From Anaerotignum faecicola (GTDB lineage Bacteria > Bacillota > Clostridia > Lachnospirales > Anaerotignaceae): 64,000 nucleotides of DNA. A program made the position numbers and the translations under genes. The notes under the pieces are model-generated. The model was given only the letters and a program-made list of their open reading frames with translations, made no database searches and had not been told where the DNA came from. Of the stretch, positions 46,102-54,494 are shown piece after piece; position 1 is the stretch's first letter; each line of letters opens with the position of its first letter. The DNA lies in contig NZ_BHVZ01000001.1 in the NCBI RefSeq assembly GCF_003865035.1, forward strand, positions 1 to 64,000. Direction: 5' to 3'.

Positions 46102-46183
46102 TCCGCTTCTCCTTTCTGCCCGATTTCTCTTAGCTTTCGCAGAAAAAGGGAAACTATCAGAAAAGTTTCTGCCAAAAGCAAAA

Positions 46184-46215
46184 GGCTGACCTTAGGTATG
46201 TCCGAAAGGTCAGCC
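46184..46215 (-). terminator. Terminator of the ABC transporter operon
   Basis: GGCTGACCTT (46184-46193 strand-wise) and AAGGTCAGCC (46206-46215) form a perfect 10-bp stem with a 12-base loop; a U-rich tail follows on the minus strand. Confidence 0.82.
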
Positions 46216-46225
46216 AAAAAGTTTT

Positions 46226-47539
46226 TTATTCTGTTTTAATTGCCATCAATGCACTCAGCTTCATTGCACGCTTCGCAGGCAGATATCCGGCAATTACGCC
46301 TACCGCCGTAGAAAAGGCAATGCCGCCCAAAGCAAGCCAGATGGGAATTGCCGACTGCATGGTGCTTCCCTGTCGCTGTGCAACGAAATTGACCAGAAAC
46401 GAAGCTCCATAGCTGACGATAATCCCAATAATACCGCCCGAAAAGCCGATAAAAGCCGCCTCGGTCAGGAAGAGTCCCTTGATATCCTTCAAAGATGCCC
46501 CGATAACCTTCATGATACCGATTTCCTTCGTGCGTTCATAAATTGCCATAACCATGGTATTCGTAATGCTGATTGCCGCAACCACCATGGAAATCGCGCC
46601 GATTGCCCCAAGAACCAACCGCAGCATTCTGGTGGTTTCCTTCATGGCCTCCAGTTCATCCGTCAGGCTGGTGGCACGAAAGCCCATGTCCTTGATTTTC
46701 TGCTGCACCTGCTGCACATGCTCCATTTCGTCCACCTTTACCATCACACGCTGATATTCCTTGGACTTTTGGCGATTGCCGTTGCTGCTTCCGCCATTTT
46801 GCTTTTGCTCCCATGCCTGCTTTTCCTTCTGTATCTTCTCCAGCTCTCGAATCGGCATGATGACCGTCCAGCCGTTATTCCCGTCGGCAGACATCTTCCC
46901 AACCGCATCCACCTTCACAGGCTTAATGGTTTTGTCTGCGTCCCGTGTGCCGTAACTCCAATCCCATGTCACACCAAGCTTTTCATTCAGCACATCCACC
47001 TGCGGCGGCTCGGAGGCATTGCGCATTTCCCAGCTCAGCTTCGGGTTATAAAATTCCACCCCGCCGCCAATCACAATGGCCTTGCTGTCCTCCTCCGATA
47101 AGGCACGTCCATCCTCTACCTGATAGCCCAAGGCGGTCATTGCCCCCGGCTCAATGCCGATAAAGCTTGCATCCGCCATGTATTTTCCTGCTGTCAGGTA
47201 AAGATAATCCTCAAGCACGGGCGAAACCGCCTGCACATGCTCCATCTGCCGAAAGTTCTCAACCGCCTTTGCATTCAGCTCATCCTGCTTTTTTGTCTGC
47301 TTCATGGAATCTGTTTCTTTGTCATATTCCATACCGCCACTGGGATAAACGTCAATCACCTGCAGGCTGCCCCAGTTTTCCAGTTGACTGGCAAAGCCCT
47401 TATTCATGCCGATACCAATAGAAACCATAACCACGATAGAAGCCGTCCCGATTACAACGCCAAGCACCGTCAGCGCCGTCCGCAGCCTTCGCTTCCAGAG
47501 GTTGCGCAGTGCCATATCAATCATGTCACGTTTGTTCAT
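46226..47539 (-). CDS. MacB/FtsX-like ABC transporter permease
   Basis: A 437-residue permease. One membrane segment at the N terminus (ALTVLGVVIGTASIVVMVSIGIG, about 22-44) is followed by a large extracytoplasmic domain (about 50-310). Three C-terminal segments follow, with the FtsX signature NTMVMAIYERTKEIGIMKVIGASLKDI (about 325-351). MacB-type systems transmit ATP-driven movement to the outside to export peptides or drugs, or to signal. The extracytoplasmic domain carries a Gln/Asn/Lys-rich insertion (about 237-262). Its start overlaps the CARDB gene stop by 4 bases. Confidence 0.9.
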   Translation of the reverse strand: MNKRDMIDMALRNLWKRRLRTALTVLGVVIGTASIVVMVSIGIGMNKGFASQLENWGSLQVIDVYPSGGMEYDKETDSMKQTKKQDELNAKAVENFRQMEHVQAVSPVLEDYLYLTAGKYMADASFIGIEPGAMTALGYQVEDGRALSEEDSKAIVIGGGVEFYNPKLSWEMRNASEPPQVDVLNEKLGVTWDWSYGTRDADKTIKPVKVDAVGKMSADGNNGWTVIMPIRELEKIQKEKQAWEQKQNGGSSNGNRQKSKEYQRVMVKVDEMEHVQQVQQKIKDMGFRATSLTDELEAMKETTRMLRLVLGAIGAISMVVAAISITNTMVMAIYERTKEIGIMKVIGASLKDIKGLFLTEAAFIGFSGGIIGIIVSYGASFLVNFVAQRQGSTMQSAIPIWLALGGIAFSTAVGVIAGYLPAKRAMKLSALMAIKTE

Positions 47540-49671
47540 AAGGACATCCCCTCTTTATCATCCTCGTGGATTACCTCTGTCACTTCCTCTACAAAATCAT
47601 CCTCCTCGAAATCATCCTCCAAATCCTCTGCACTGCTCACGCTTTCAGCTGTGCTTTTCGGCGGCTCCTTCTGATTTTTCACAAAGAACGCCAATGCCCC
47701 TGCCAGAATCACCAGAAGCCCAAGCCCAATCGCAATATGCTTCTTATCCATGGGCGCACTTGCATCCGGATTTTCCGTATCATCGGGCATTGCAGGCTCT
47801 GTCACCTGCATAATCATATCCCTGCGCTGTTCGACTGTCTCGCCGCTCGGGTCCTCGTATGTAATCACAATGCTGACAGGCACCTCGCCCGTCTCGTAAG
47901 GCGTAAATGTCGTTTCAAAATAATCACTGCTGCCGGATTCCATGTTGCCAACGTAAGTATTCTTATTCTGGCAATCCACGTTTCCTTCCACCTTAATCAT
48001 CACGTTGTTCAGGGTAACCTTCCCTGTGTTGTAGTAGTTGAAGCCAACCGTTACGGGCATCCCCTGCTCCACTGTTTCGGGAATGGTAAAATCGTCAATC
48101 TGCAGCTCTGTAACCTGCTTCACATTGATACCCAAAAGCTCTGTTGCGGTATATTCCGTCCCCTTGGCATCCTCATATTCAAAATTGACCGTCAGGGTAT
48201 AGGTTTTCGGCTGTGCCTCCGGCACAACATACAGCCGCAGTGCCTTATTGACGGTTCCCTTCGGGCGAATGGAATCAAAATAGAAGGTATTGCTGCTGTT
48301 CACAGGGGTAAAGATATTCCCCGATTTTTGCGTCTCGGAAGATGTTTCCTCTGCCAAGGTCAAATACATTTTGATATTCTTGACCGCCTTTTGCTTATGC
48401 GTATTCATCAAGGTCAAATTCAAATCAAATTCCTGCCCTGCCATCACAATCAGCGGATCGCAGCTATAATTGCTTACGATGATTTTCGGCTTACTGGTGT
48501 TTTCCTCGCCCTCCTTGCTGGGATTGCTGATATTTACCCCTGCGTACTGCTTGAAGGTTGTTTTTGCCGTACCGCCGGAAGTGTATTCCACCGTAAACTG
48601 AATCGCCTGATTCTGTGTCGCAGACTGTGATGTACCCGCAAAAGTAAAGCTCAGACTTGCGCTGCTTCCCGGAGCCAAGGACTGAATATTCTTCATGCTT
48701 GCGGATTTCGGAACTACCGCTGTGCTGTCCACGCCCTCCGCTGTTACCACGATATCCTTCGCCGCAACCGCACCTGTATTCTTCAGATCAAAGGAAACCG
48801 TGAAGTTCTGATTCACGCCGTAGGTACCACCCGGCTCCTGCATGTTCCGAATTTCCAGAATCGCCTTTCTGCCTGCCACACCGCCGACATTCACATAAAA
48901 CTGATTCGTCTTTTCGTAATTTTTACCGAACTGGTCGCGATATTTCAGCTTAATCGCAACGGGATAATTCCCTGCCGCCATATCCGCCGCCGCAACCAGA
49001 GGGAACTGAAAGGCAGTGCTGCCGCCAATGGGAATCTTGGAAACCATCTTGCTGTTAAAGCCACCCGTCAGGCTGATGCCTTCGGTTGTCAGGTTATCCA
49101 GAGAAAGCTCCACCTGATACATATCCTGTCCGCCCGTATTCATCAGCCGTCCGCTCAGTCTTGCACTGCTGCCCGGACTCATATCCTCAGGGGAAAGCTT
49201 CATATCCCGGAACGCAAACCCCGGCTCTAAATCAAAGCCCTTCATTTTCAAATAAATCGTCATAGAGCCGCTTCTTGCACTGCCGCCGCGGCTGCTGTAG
49301 GTATATTCGATGGGCAGGCTGTAGCTGCGCTCCTGCACATCCCCATCCACCGTTACCTGCAATGTCACCTTTTTATAGGCATTTGCGCCCATGTCGCCAA
49401 GGTCGCCGTTGCCCTGCATTTTTACGCGAAACGGCGCAACGCCCGAAGACACTCTCGGCTGAAGGTTCACATTTTCCGCCGTCCCCGTTCCTTTGTTTTT
49501 CACCTGTAATTCGATTTTCGTTGTTTTTCCTGCCTCTACTTCATATACACCGTCACCACTGATGACGATATTCCCTTCCCCGTCATCCGCATAGCCCGTT
49601 ACCCACGAGCCTGCTGCAAGAGAAAACACCATTGCCATTGCCAGTATGCGTCGCAGCCATTTCTTATTCAT
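47536..49671 (-). CDS. Membrane-anchored CARDB-type (COG1361-like) extracellular protein of the ABC operon
   Basis: A 711-residue exported protein. A signal peptide covers about 1-30 (NKKWLRRILAMAMVFSLAAGSWVTGYA). The body consists of repeated Ig-like CARDB / NEW3 modules. Each has phrases such as 'LxVKNxGTxxAxNVxL' (about 48-62, 280-300, 400-420, 545-570). A C-terminal membrane helix (about 638-658, IAIGLGLLVILAGALAFFV) follows, then an acidic cytoplasmic tail. The start at 49671 has AGGAG upstream and overlaps the ATPase gene by 8 bases; a longer in-frame ORF is rejected. It takes the place where MacB operons usually encode a HlyD-like adaptor, so it may be the extracellular partner of this transporter. 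The repeat count needs alignment. Confidence 0.8.
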   Translation of the reverse strand: MNKKWLRRILAMAMVFSLAAGSWVTGYADDGEGNIVISGDGVYEVEAGKTTKIELQVKNKGTGTAENVNLQPRVSSGVAPFRVKMQGNGDLGDMGANAYKKVTLQVTVDGDVQERSYSLPIEYTYSSRGGSARSGSMTIYLKMKGFDLEPGFAFRDMKLSPEDMSPGSSARLSGRLMNTGGQDMYQVELSLDNLTTEGISLTGGFNSKMVSKIPIGGSTAFQFPLVAAADMAAGNYPVAIKLKYRDQFGKNYEKTNQFYVNVGGVAGRKAILEIRNMQEPGGTYGVNQNFTVSFDLKNTGAVAAKDIVVTAEGVDSTAVVPKSASMKNIQSLAPGSSASLSFTFAGTSQSATQNQAIQFTVEYTSGGTAKTTFKQYAGVNISNPSKEGEENTSKPKIIVSNYSCDPLIVMAGQEFDLNLTLMNTHKQKAVKNIKMYLTLAEETSSETQKSGNIFTPVNSSNTFYFDSIRPKGTVNKALRLYVVPEAQPKTYTLTVNFEYEDAKGTEYTATELLGINVKQVTELQIDDFTIPETVEQGMPVTVGFNYYNTGKVTLNNVMIKVEGNVDCQNKNTYVGNMESGSSDYFETTFTPYETGEVPVSIVITYEDPSGETVEQRRDMIMQVTEPAMPDDTENPDASAPMDKKHIAIGLGLLVILAGALAFFVKNQKEPPKSTAESVSSAEDLEDDFEEDDFVEEVTEVIHEDDKEGMSL

Positions 49672-50389
49672 ACACATTCTCCTTTTTTTCCCGTATCCGT
49701 TTCTGAATCTTCTCAATCTTTCCATCCTGTAGCACCACGATGCGGTCTGCATATTCTGCCAGCTCCTGATCGTGGGTAACAATGACAAGTGTCTGATGGT
49801 TTTTCTGTGCCATACCCGTAATCAAATCCATCATCTCATAGGTTGTTTTTGTATCCAGATTGCCTGTCGGCTCATCCGCAAACACCACAGGCGGGCGGTT
49901 AACAAATGCTCTTGCAATGCTGACACGCTGCTGCTGACCGCCGCTCATCTCAAATGGCTTGTGATTTGCTCTGTCCGCCAGACCGACCGCCTCAAGCATC
50001 TCCATTGCCTGCTCATTTCGCTCCTTTACGGAAACACCCTTGAAAATCAGAGGCAAAGTCACATTTTCCAGTGCTGTCAATGTCGGCAGTAAATGATAGG
50101 ACTGAAACACAAACCCGACATACTGTCTGCGGAAATCAGCAAGCTGATCCTCATTCATCCGTTCGATGTGCTTATTGTGAAACAAAATCCTTCCTTCTGT
50201 CGGCTTTTCCAGCCCTGCAATCAAGTTCAGCAGTGTTGATTTGCCCGAACCGGATTTCCCGAACAGACAGCAGACCTCCTCCTTATGGATATTCAGCGAT
50301 ACATTATCCACCGCATGAATGGACTCACTCCCCATCTGAAATACCTTCGTCACATTTCGGATACGAATGATGTTTTCCGTCACGGACAT
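49664..50389 (-). CDS. ABC transporter ATP-binding protein (LolD/MacB type)
   Basis: A 241-residue ATPase. Walker A GKSGSGKST (about 44-52), Q-loop in GFVFQSYHLLPTLTALENV (about 92-110), signature MSGGQQQRVSIARA (about 148-161), Walker B VVFADEPTGNLD (about 168-179) and the H-loop His in VTHDQEL. The Q-loop and TLTALENV pattern are typical of the MacB/LolD/FtsE branch. First gene of a three-gene operon with overlapping genes throughout. Ribosome binding site GGGGAGG. Confidence 0.93.
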   Translation of the reverse strand: MSVTENIIRIRNVTKVFQMGSESIHAVDNVSLNIHKEEVCCLFGKSGSGKSTLLNLIAGLEKPTEGRILFHNKHIERMNEDQLADFRRQYVGFVFQSYHLLPTLTALENVTLPLIFKGVSVKERNEQAMEMLEAVGLADRANHKPFEMSGGQQQRVSIARAFVNRPPVVFADEPTGNLDTKTTYEMMDLITGMAQKNHQTLVIVTHDQELAEYADRIVVLQDGKIEKIQKRIREKKENVYE

Positions 50390-50514
50390 TCCTCCCCTCT
50401 CAAAGGATTTCCCTATCCTTTTAATCGAATTTTAATGTAAATTTATAGTACCATAGAGTTGTTACAAAAAAAATACCCCTTTTCTTACAATTTTCTTAAT
50501 CTATTCTAAAAAAA

Positions 50515-50545
50515 GAAAAAACTCCGTACATTTTGTACGGAGCCG
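50515..50545 (-). terminator. Terminator of hflX
   Basis: CTCCGTAC-AAAAT-GTACGGAG followed by six U on the minus strand, after the hflX stop at 50552. Confidence 0.88.
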
Positions 50546-50551
50546 TTTCTA

Positions 50552-51835
50552 TTATTCATTCACTTTAAATTTTTCCAGTCTGTTGGCAGATTCCTCATCC
50601 ACATAAACCTCCAGCAGAACACCCTCGCCTGTGTGTTCCTCGCGGATAATTTCGCATCTGCCGTGAATCCACCCGATTAAGCTGCCCTCTGTGTAAGGCA
50701 CAAGCGCCGTAATGGATTTGCGGAAGCTTTGCAGCAGCTTTTCCACCCGCTCCAAAAGCACATCCATGCCGTCCCCATTCTGTGCAGAAACCTGCACGAT
50801 ATCTCTCGCCATGGTATCCATCGGCAAGGGCAGCTCCACCTCTCTGTCCATCTTATTAAAGACCGTAATCACAGGAGTATCCTCACACCCAAGCGACCGC
50901 AGCGTATCATATACCACCTCGATATGCTCCGCCCGGTTTGCATCCGAAGCATCTACAACATGCAGCAGAATATCTGCATACTGCAATTCCTCCAGTGTTG
51001 CACGGAACGCCTGCACCAGATGATGCGGCAGCTTCTGAATAAAGCCTACCGTATCCGTCAGAAAAACCTCCGAGCCGCCCGGCAGTTCAATTTTTCTTGT
51101 GGTTGTATCCAGCGTGGCAAAAAGCTTATCCTCCGCCAGAACGCCTGCATCGGAAAGTCGGTTCAGAATCGTGGATTTCCCTGCGTTCGTATAGCCCACC
51201 AGAGAAATCACAGGTGTCCCCTTTTTGCTTCTCTGCGCACGAAGCAGCTCTCTGTGTGTGCGAATTTCCTGCGCATCCTTATTCAGCTCCGCAATTCGCT
51301 CCTTGATGTAGCGTCTGTCTGTTTCCAGCTTCTTTTCCCCGGGGCCTCTTGTACCAATGCCGCCGCCCAGACGGGACATAGACGCACCCATTCCTGTCAG
51401 TCGGGAAAGGCGATATTTCAGCTGTGCCAGTTCCACCTGAATCTTCCCTTCGCCCGATAAGGCTCTTGCCGCAAAAATATCCAGAATCACAATCGTTCTG
51501 TCCATCACCTTTGTACCGAGCATCTGCTCCAGATTCCGCAGCTGTGCGGGAGAAAGCTCATCATCGCAGACAATCCCTGTTGCATCATACGCCAAAAGCA
51601 TTGCCTTCAGCTCCTCAATTTTCCCTGTGCCAAGGTAATGACCGGGGTGAATCCTTTCCCTTTTCTGCACAGAGCGTGCCACCGCCGTCGCTCCTGCGGT
51701 TTTTACCAGCTCCTCCAGCTCATCCAGACACGCATCCGTATCCATTGCAGATCGGCTGCTTCTCTCGTCCATCTCCACCGCAACCAGAATGACTCTCTCC
51801 TCAAGCTCATTCAGCTCGTGTAACTCCTTCGCCAT
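50552..51835 (-). CDS. hflX: GTPase HflX
   Basis: A 427-residue ribosome-associated GTPase that splits stalled ribosomes under stress. The N-terminal HflX domain includes HPGHYLGTGKIEEL (about 63-76). The glycine-rich linker GGGIGTRGPGEKKLETDRR is at about 156-174. The GTPase domain has GYTNAGKST (G1), DTTTRKIEL, DTVGFIQKLP (G3) and NKMD (G4). A C-terminal alpha-beta domain follows. The ATG at 51835 has GGGAGG upstream and lies one base after the dapF stop, so the two form an operon. Confidence 0.95.
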   Translation of the reverse strand: MAKELHELNELEERVILVAVEMDERSSRSAMDTDACLDELEELVKTAGATAVARSVQKRERIHPGHYLGTGKIEELKAMLLAYDATGIVCDDELSPAQLRNLEQMLGTKVMDRTIVILDIFAARALSGEGKIQVELAQLKYRLSRLTGMGASMSRLGGGIGTRGPGEKKLETDRRYIKERIAELNKDAQEIRTHRELLRAQRSKKGTPVISLVGYTNAGKSTILNRLSDAGVLAEDKLFATLDTTTRKIELPGGSEVFLTDTVGFIQKLPHHLVQAFRATLEELQYADILLHVVDASDANRAEHIEVVYDTLRSLGCEDTPVITVFNKMDREVELPLPMDTMARDIVQVSAQNGDGMDVLLERVEKLLQSFRKSITALVPYTEGSLIGWIHGRCEIIREEHTGEGVLLEVYVDEESANRLEKFKVNE

Positions 51836-51836
51836 C

Positions 51837-52676
51837 TTATACCTCCCGCAGCCATTCCCCATCGAAGGAAAACTCCGCAGGCCCCGTCATATAAACATGG
51901 TTGTCCTCTGCATTCCATTCAATGGTCAATGTGCCGCCAATCAATTCTACATCTACTTTTCTGTCTGTTTTGCCGTTCAGCACGCAGGCTACCGCCGTTG
52001 CGCTCGCTCCTGTGCCGCATGCCCATGTTTCGCCGCTGCCGCGCTCCCAGACACGCATCTTCACATGGCTGTCATCCACGATTTCCACAAATTCCGTATT
52101 CACCCTGTCGGGGAAAATGGGATGGCATTCGGATACTCTGCCGTATTTCTCAATGGGGTATTCCATCACGTTTTCCACAAAGGTAACCGCATGAGGATTT
52201 CCCATGGAAACGCAGGTAAAATCAAATTTCCGATCCAGAATTTCCACTGTTTCACCGATAACAGGATGCTTGTCGCTCAGAACGGGGATTTCTGCCGCCT
52301 CCAGCACAGGCTCACCCATGTCCACAGTTACGCTTTCCACAATGCCATCCTTTACATGCAGCTGCAAAATCTTGATGCCGCCCAATGTTTCCAGTGCCAC
52401 CGTTGTTTTCTCCGTCAGTCCTCTTTCGTAAACATATTTGCCGACACAACGAGAAGCGTTGCCGCACATTTTCCCCTCCGAGCCATCCAGATTAAACATT
52501 CTCATGCGGAAATCCGCAGCTTCGGAAGGCATAATCAGCACCAGCCCGTCAGAACCAACCCCAAAATGGCGCTCACTCATGGCGATTGCCAGCTTTTCGG
52601 GATTTTCCACCTTTTCTTTGAAGCAGTTTATGTAAATATAGTCATTCCCACAGCCCTGCATTTTTGTAAAACGCAT
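51837..52676 (-). CDS. dapF: Diaminopimelate epimerase
   Basis: A 279-residue PLP-independent epimerase converting LL- to meso-diaminopimelate for lysine and peptidoglycan. Catalytic Cys71 ([10 protein letters not shown]) and Cys220 ([12 protein letters not shown]) are both present, with the N-terminal [12 protein letters not shown]. Meso-DAP in the wall is therefore likely. Co-transcribed with hflX. Confidence 0.96.
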   Translation of the reverse strand: MRFTKMQGCGNDYIYINCFKEKVENPEKLAIAMSERHFGVGSDGLVLIMPSEAADFRMRMFNLDGSEGKMCGNASRCVGKYVYERGLTEKTTVALETLGGIKILQLHVKDGIVESVTVDMGEPVLEAAEIPVLSDKHPVIGETVEILDRKFDFTCVSMGNPHAVTFVENVMEYPIEKYGRVSECHPIFPDRVNTEFVEIVDDSHVKMRVWERGSGETWACGTGASATAVACVLNGKTDRKVDVELIGGTLTIEWNAEDNHVYMTGPAEFSFDGEWLREV

Positions 52677-52716
52677 ATTCCTTCACTCCTTTTCTTCTTT
52701 CCCTTTTGTATGTACC

Positions 52717-52739
52717 GCGGGCAGAACTGCCCGCTTTTT
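52717..52739 (+). terminator. Terminator-like hairpin oriented away from its neighbours
   Basis: GCGGGCAG-AA-CTGCCCGC (52717-52734) followed by five T on the plus strand. Both flanking genes are on the minus strand, where no U run follows the stem. It may stop antisense transcription, or act as a plain hairpin. Confidence 0.4.
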
Positions 52740-52751
52740 CCTTTGTTGCTT

Positions 52752-52976
52752 TTATTGCTTTGTCATTTTCATCTGCGGCTCCTGCCCAACATTATGATAC
52801 AGCGTCAGGCACCACAGACCGGACAAGCCGACCAGCGCAAAAATCACTCTTGCCAGCCAGAACAGGCTTCCATGGAACAGGGTTGTGACTAAATCGAAGC
52901 CAAAAAATCCAATCAATCCCCAGTTCAGCGCACCGATAACCACTAAGGTCAGCGCAATTATATTTGTTGCTTTCAT
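52752..52976 (-). CDS. DUF378 (YuzA-like) small membrane protein
   Basis: A 74-residue protein with two membrane helices: IIALTLVVIGALNWGLIGFFGFDLV (about 6-30) and LARVIFALVGLSGLWCLTLY (about 41-60). The pattern GALNWGLIGFFGFDLV is the DUF378 signature. Function unknown; often found in anaerobes and bacilli. Ribosome binding site AAGGAGG. Monocistronic as far as can be seen. Confidence 0.9.
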   Translation of the reverse strand: MKATNIIALTLVVIGALNWGLIGFFGFDLVTTLFHGSLFWLARVIFALVGLSGLWCLTLYHNVGQEPQMKMTKQ

Positions 52977-53046
52977 GATAATTCCTCCTTAATACAAAAA
53001 ATTCGGGATAAATCCGTACCTATAGTATTTCTAAGGAGTGCCTTTT

Positions 53047-54312
53047 TTATTTAAAAAACTTTTCCACCAGCGCGCCGAAGTCATTTCCCTTCAGGTTGCC
53101 CACTGCGGAATAGCTGATTTTCTCAGTGTCGAGCACTGCTCTCGCCGTCGCAAGCACATCCGCCGCCGTCACTGCCTCGATTTTTGCAATCACTTCCTCT
53201 GTTTCCTGCACCTCTCCGCGCAGAAGCAGAGATGCCCCCGCCGAGGTCATGCGGTTCAGCGTGCTTTCCGTCCCGATGATGAAATTGGAAATCATTTGCT
53301 CCTTCGTCACCGCAATCAGCTGTTCCGGGAAGGCTTCCGCTGTCACCTCCTTCAGCTCCTCTGCAATCAGCTCAAACACCCGCTCCGTCTGATTGGGGTT
53401 CATGCTCGCGCAAATCGTGAAAACGCCCGTATCCGCAAAGGCAGTCGTATAGCTGTAGATGGAATAGGTCAGCCCGTTTTCCTCTCGAATTTTCTGAAAC
53501 AGGCGCGAGCTCATGCCGCCGCCGAAAAGCGTATTGAAAATTGCCAGTGCATATTTCTGCGGATGCTCTCTGGTCAGTCCGGGAAAGGCAAGGCAGACAT
53601 GCACCTGCTCAATGTCCTTTTCCTTCTCCACGCAGGAAATCTGATACGCCGCATGGGTATCATGCTGCACAAAGGGCGTTTCCCGTTTCCATCCGCCCAG
53701 CTTTTCATTCAGCTTCCCAAGCATTTCCTCCTCCTCGAAATTTCCTGCCACAGAAAGCACGATATTTTCCTGATGATAATTCCGTTCATAATACGCCCGA
53801 ATGAAATCCGCATCAAAGGCAGCAATTGTTTCCTCCGTCCCCAGAATCGGCATCCCCAGGGAGGTATCACGCCAGATGGCATCCTGCAAGGCATCATGCA
53901 CCAGCTCCTCCGGCGCATCGTCGTACATATAAATTTCCTCTGTAATGACATTGCGCTCCTTCTGCACCTCCTCCTGTGCAATCAAGGGATGCAGCAGCAT
54001 ATCACTCATCACATCCAGTGCGCGGTCAATATGCTTATCCAGCACACGGGTATGATAGCAGGTATATTCCTTCGTGGTATATGCGTTAATCTGCCCGCCG
54101 AGCGCATCCATTTCCTCCGCAATCTGCCTTGCCGTGCGGCTTTTCGTCCCCTTGAACATCATATGCTCAATATAATGCGACACGCCGTTTTCCTGCGGCA
54201 GTTCATTTCGGGAGCCGTTTTTCACCCAAATCCCGAAGGAAATGCTGCGGACATAGGAAATGGATTCCAGTGCGACCTTTATGCCGTTGTCCAGTGTTCT
54301 GATTGTAACCAT
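53047..54312 (-). CDS. M16 family zinc peptidase (insulinase/MPP type)
   Basis: A 421-residue inverzincin peptidase. The inverted zinc motif HYIEH (His46, Glu49, His50) and the third ligand Glu126 (NVITEEI) are intact. The C-terminal half contains the R/Y pair region MSSRLFQKIREENGLTYSIYSY (about 278-299). Single-domain bacterial members act as dimers and degrade peptides. In Bacillus the homologue (mlpA/ymxG) lies near pnp, and here too it follows pnp, though a terminator separates them. Low-specificity function. Confidence 0.93.
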   Translation of the reverse strand: MVTIRTLDNGIKVALESISYVRSISFGIWVKNGSRNELPQENGVSHYIEHMMFKGTKSRTARQIAEEMDALGGQINAYTTKEYTCYHTRVLDKHIDRALDVMSDMLLHPLIAQEEVQKERNVITEEIYMYDDAPEELVHDALQDAIWRDTSLGMPILGTEETIAAFDADFIRAYYERNYHQENIVLSVAGNFEEEEMLGKLNEKLGGWKRETPFVQHDTHAAYQISCVEKEKDIEQVHVCLAFPGLTREHPQKYALAIFNTLFGGGMSSRLFQKIREENGLTYSIYSYTTAFADTGVFTICASMNPNQTERVFELIAEELKEVTAEAFPEQLIAVTKEQMISNFIIGTESTLNRMTSAGASLLLRGEVQETEEVIAKIEAVTAADVLATARAVLDTEKISYSAVGNLKGNDFGALVEKFFK

Positions 54313-54415
54313 ACCATCTCTCCTAAATCAGCTTTCTGTTTCTATCATGAGAAAAAATTCTGTTTTTATGCAGTCTTTTCCATCCTCTTTCCGATAAAAT
54401 TTCTCTCTGCGCCTG

Positions 54416-54467
54416 ATAAAAAAGGCAGGAGGTTTACAGGCTTACACCTGCAAACAGCCCCTGCCTG
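54416..54467 (-). terminator. Terminator of pnp and the nusA-pnp cluster
   Basis: On the minus strand a long hairpin, GGCAGG with CCTGCC and inside it GTTTGCAGG with CCTGTAAAC, is followed by six U. It lies 28 bases past the pnp stop. Confidence 0.85.
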
Positions 54468-54494
54468 CGTTTTACTGCTATTTTATTTCAAATC

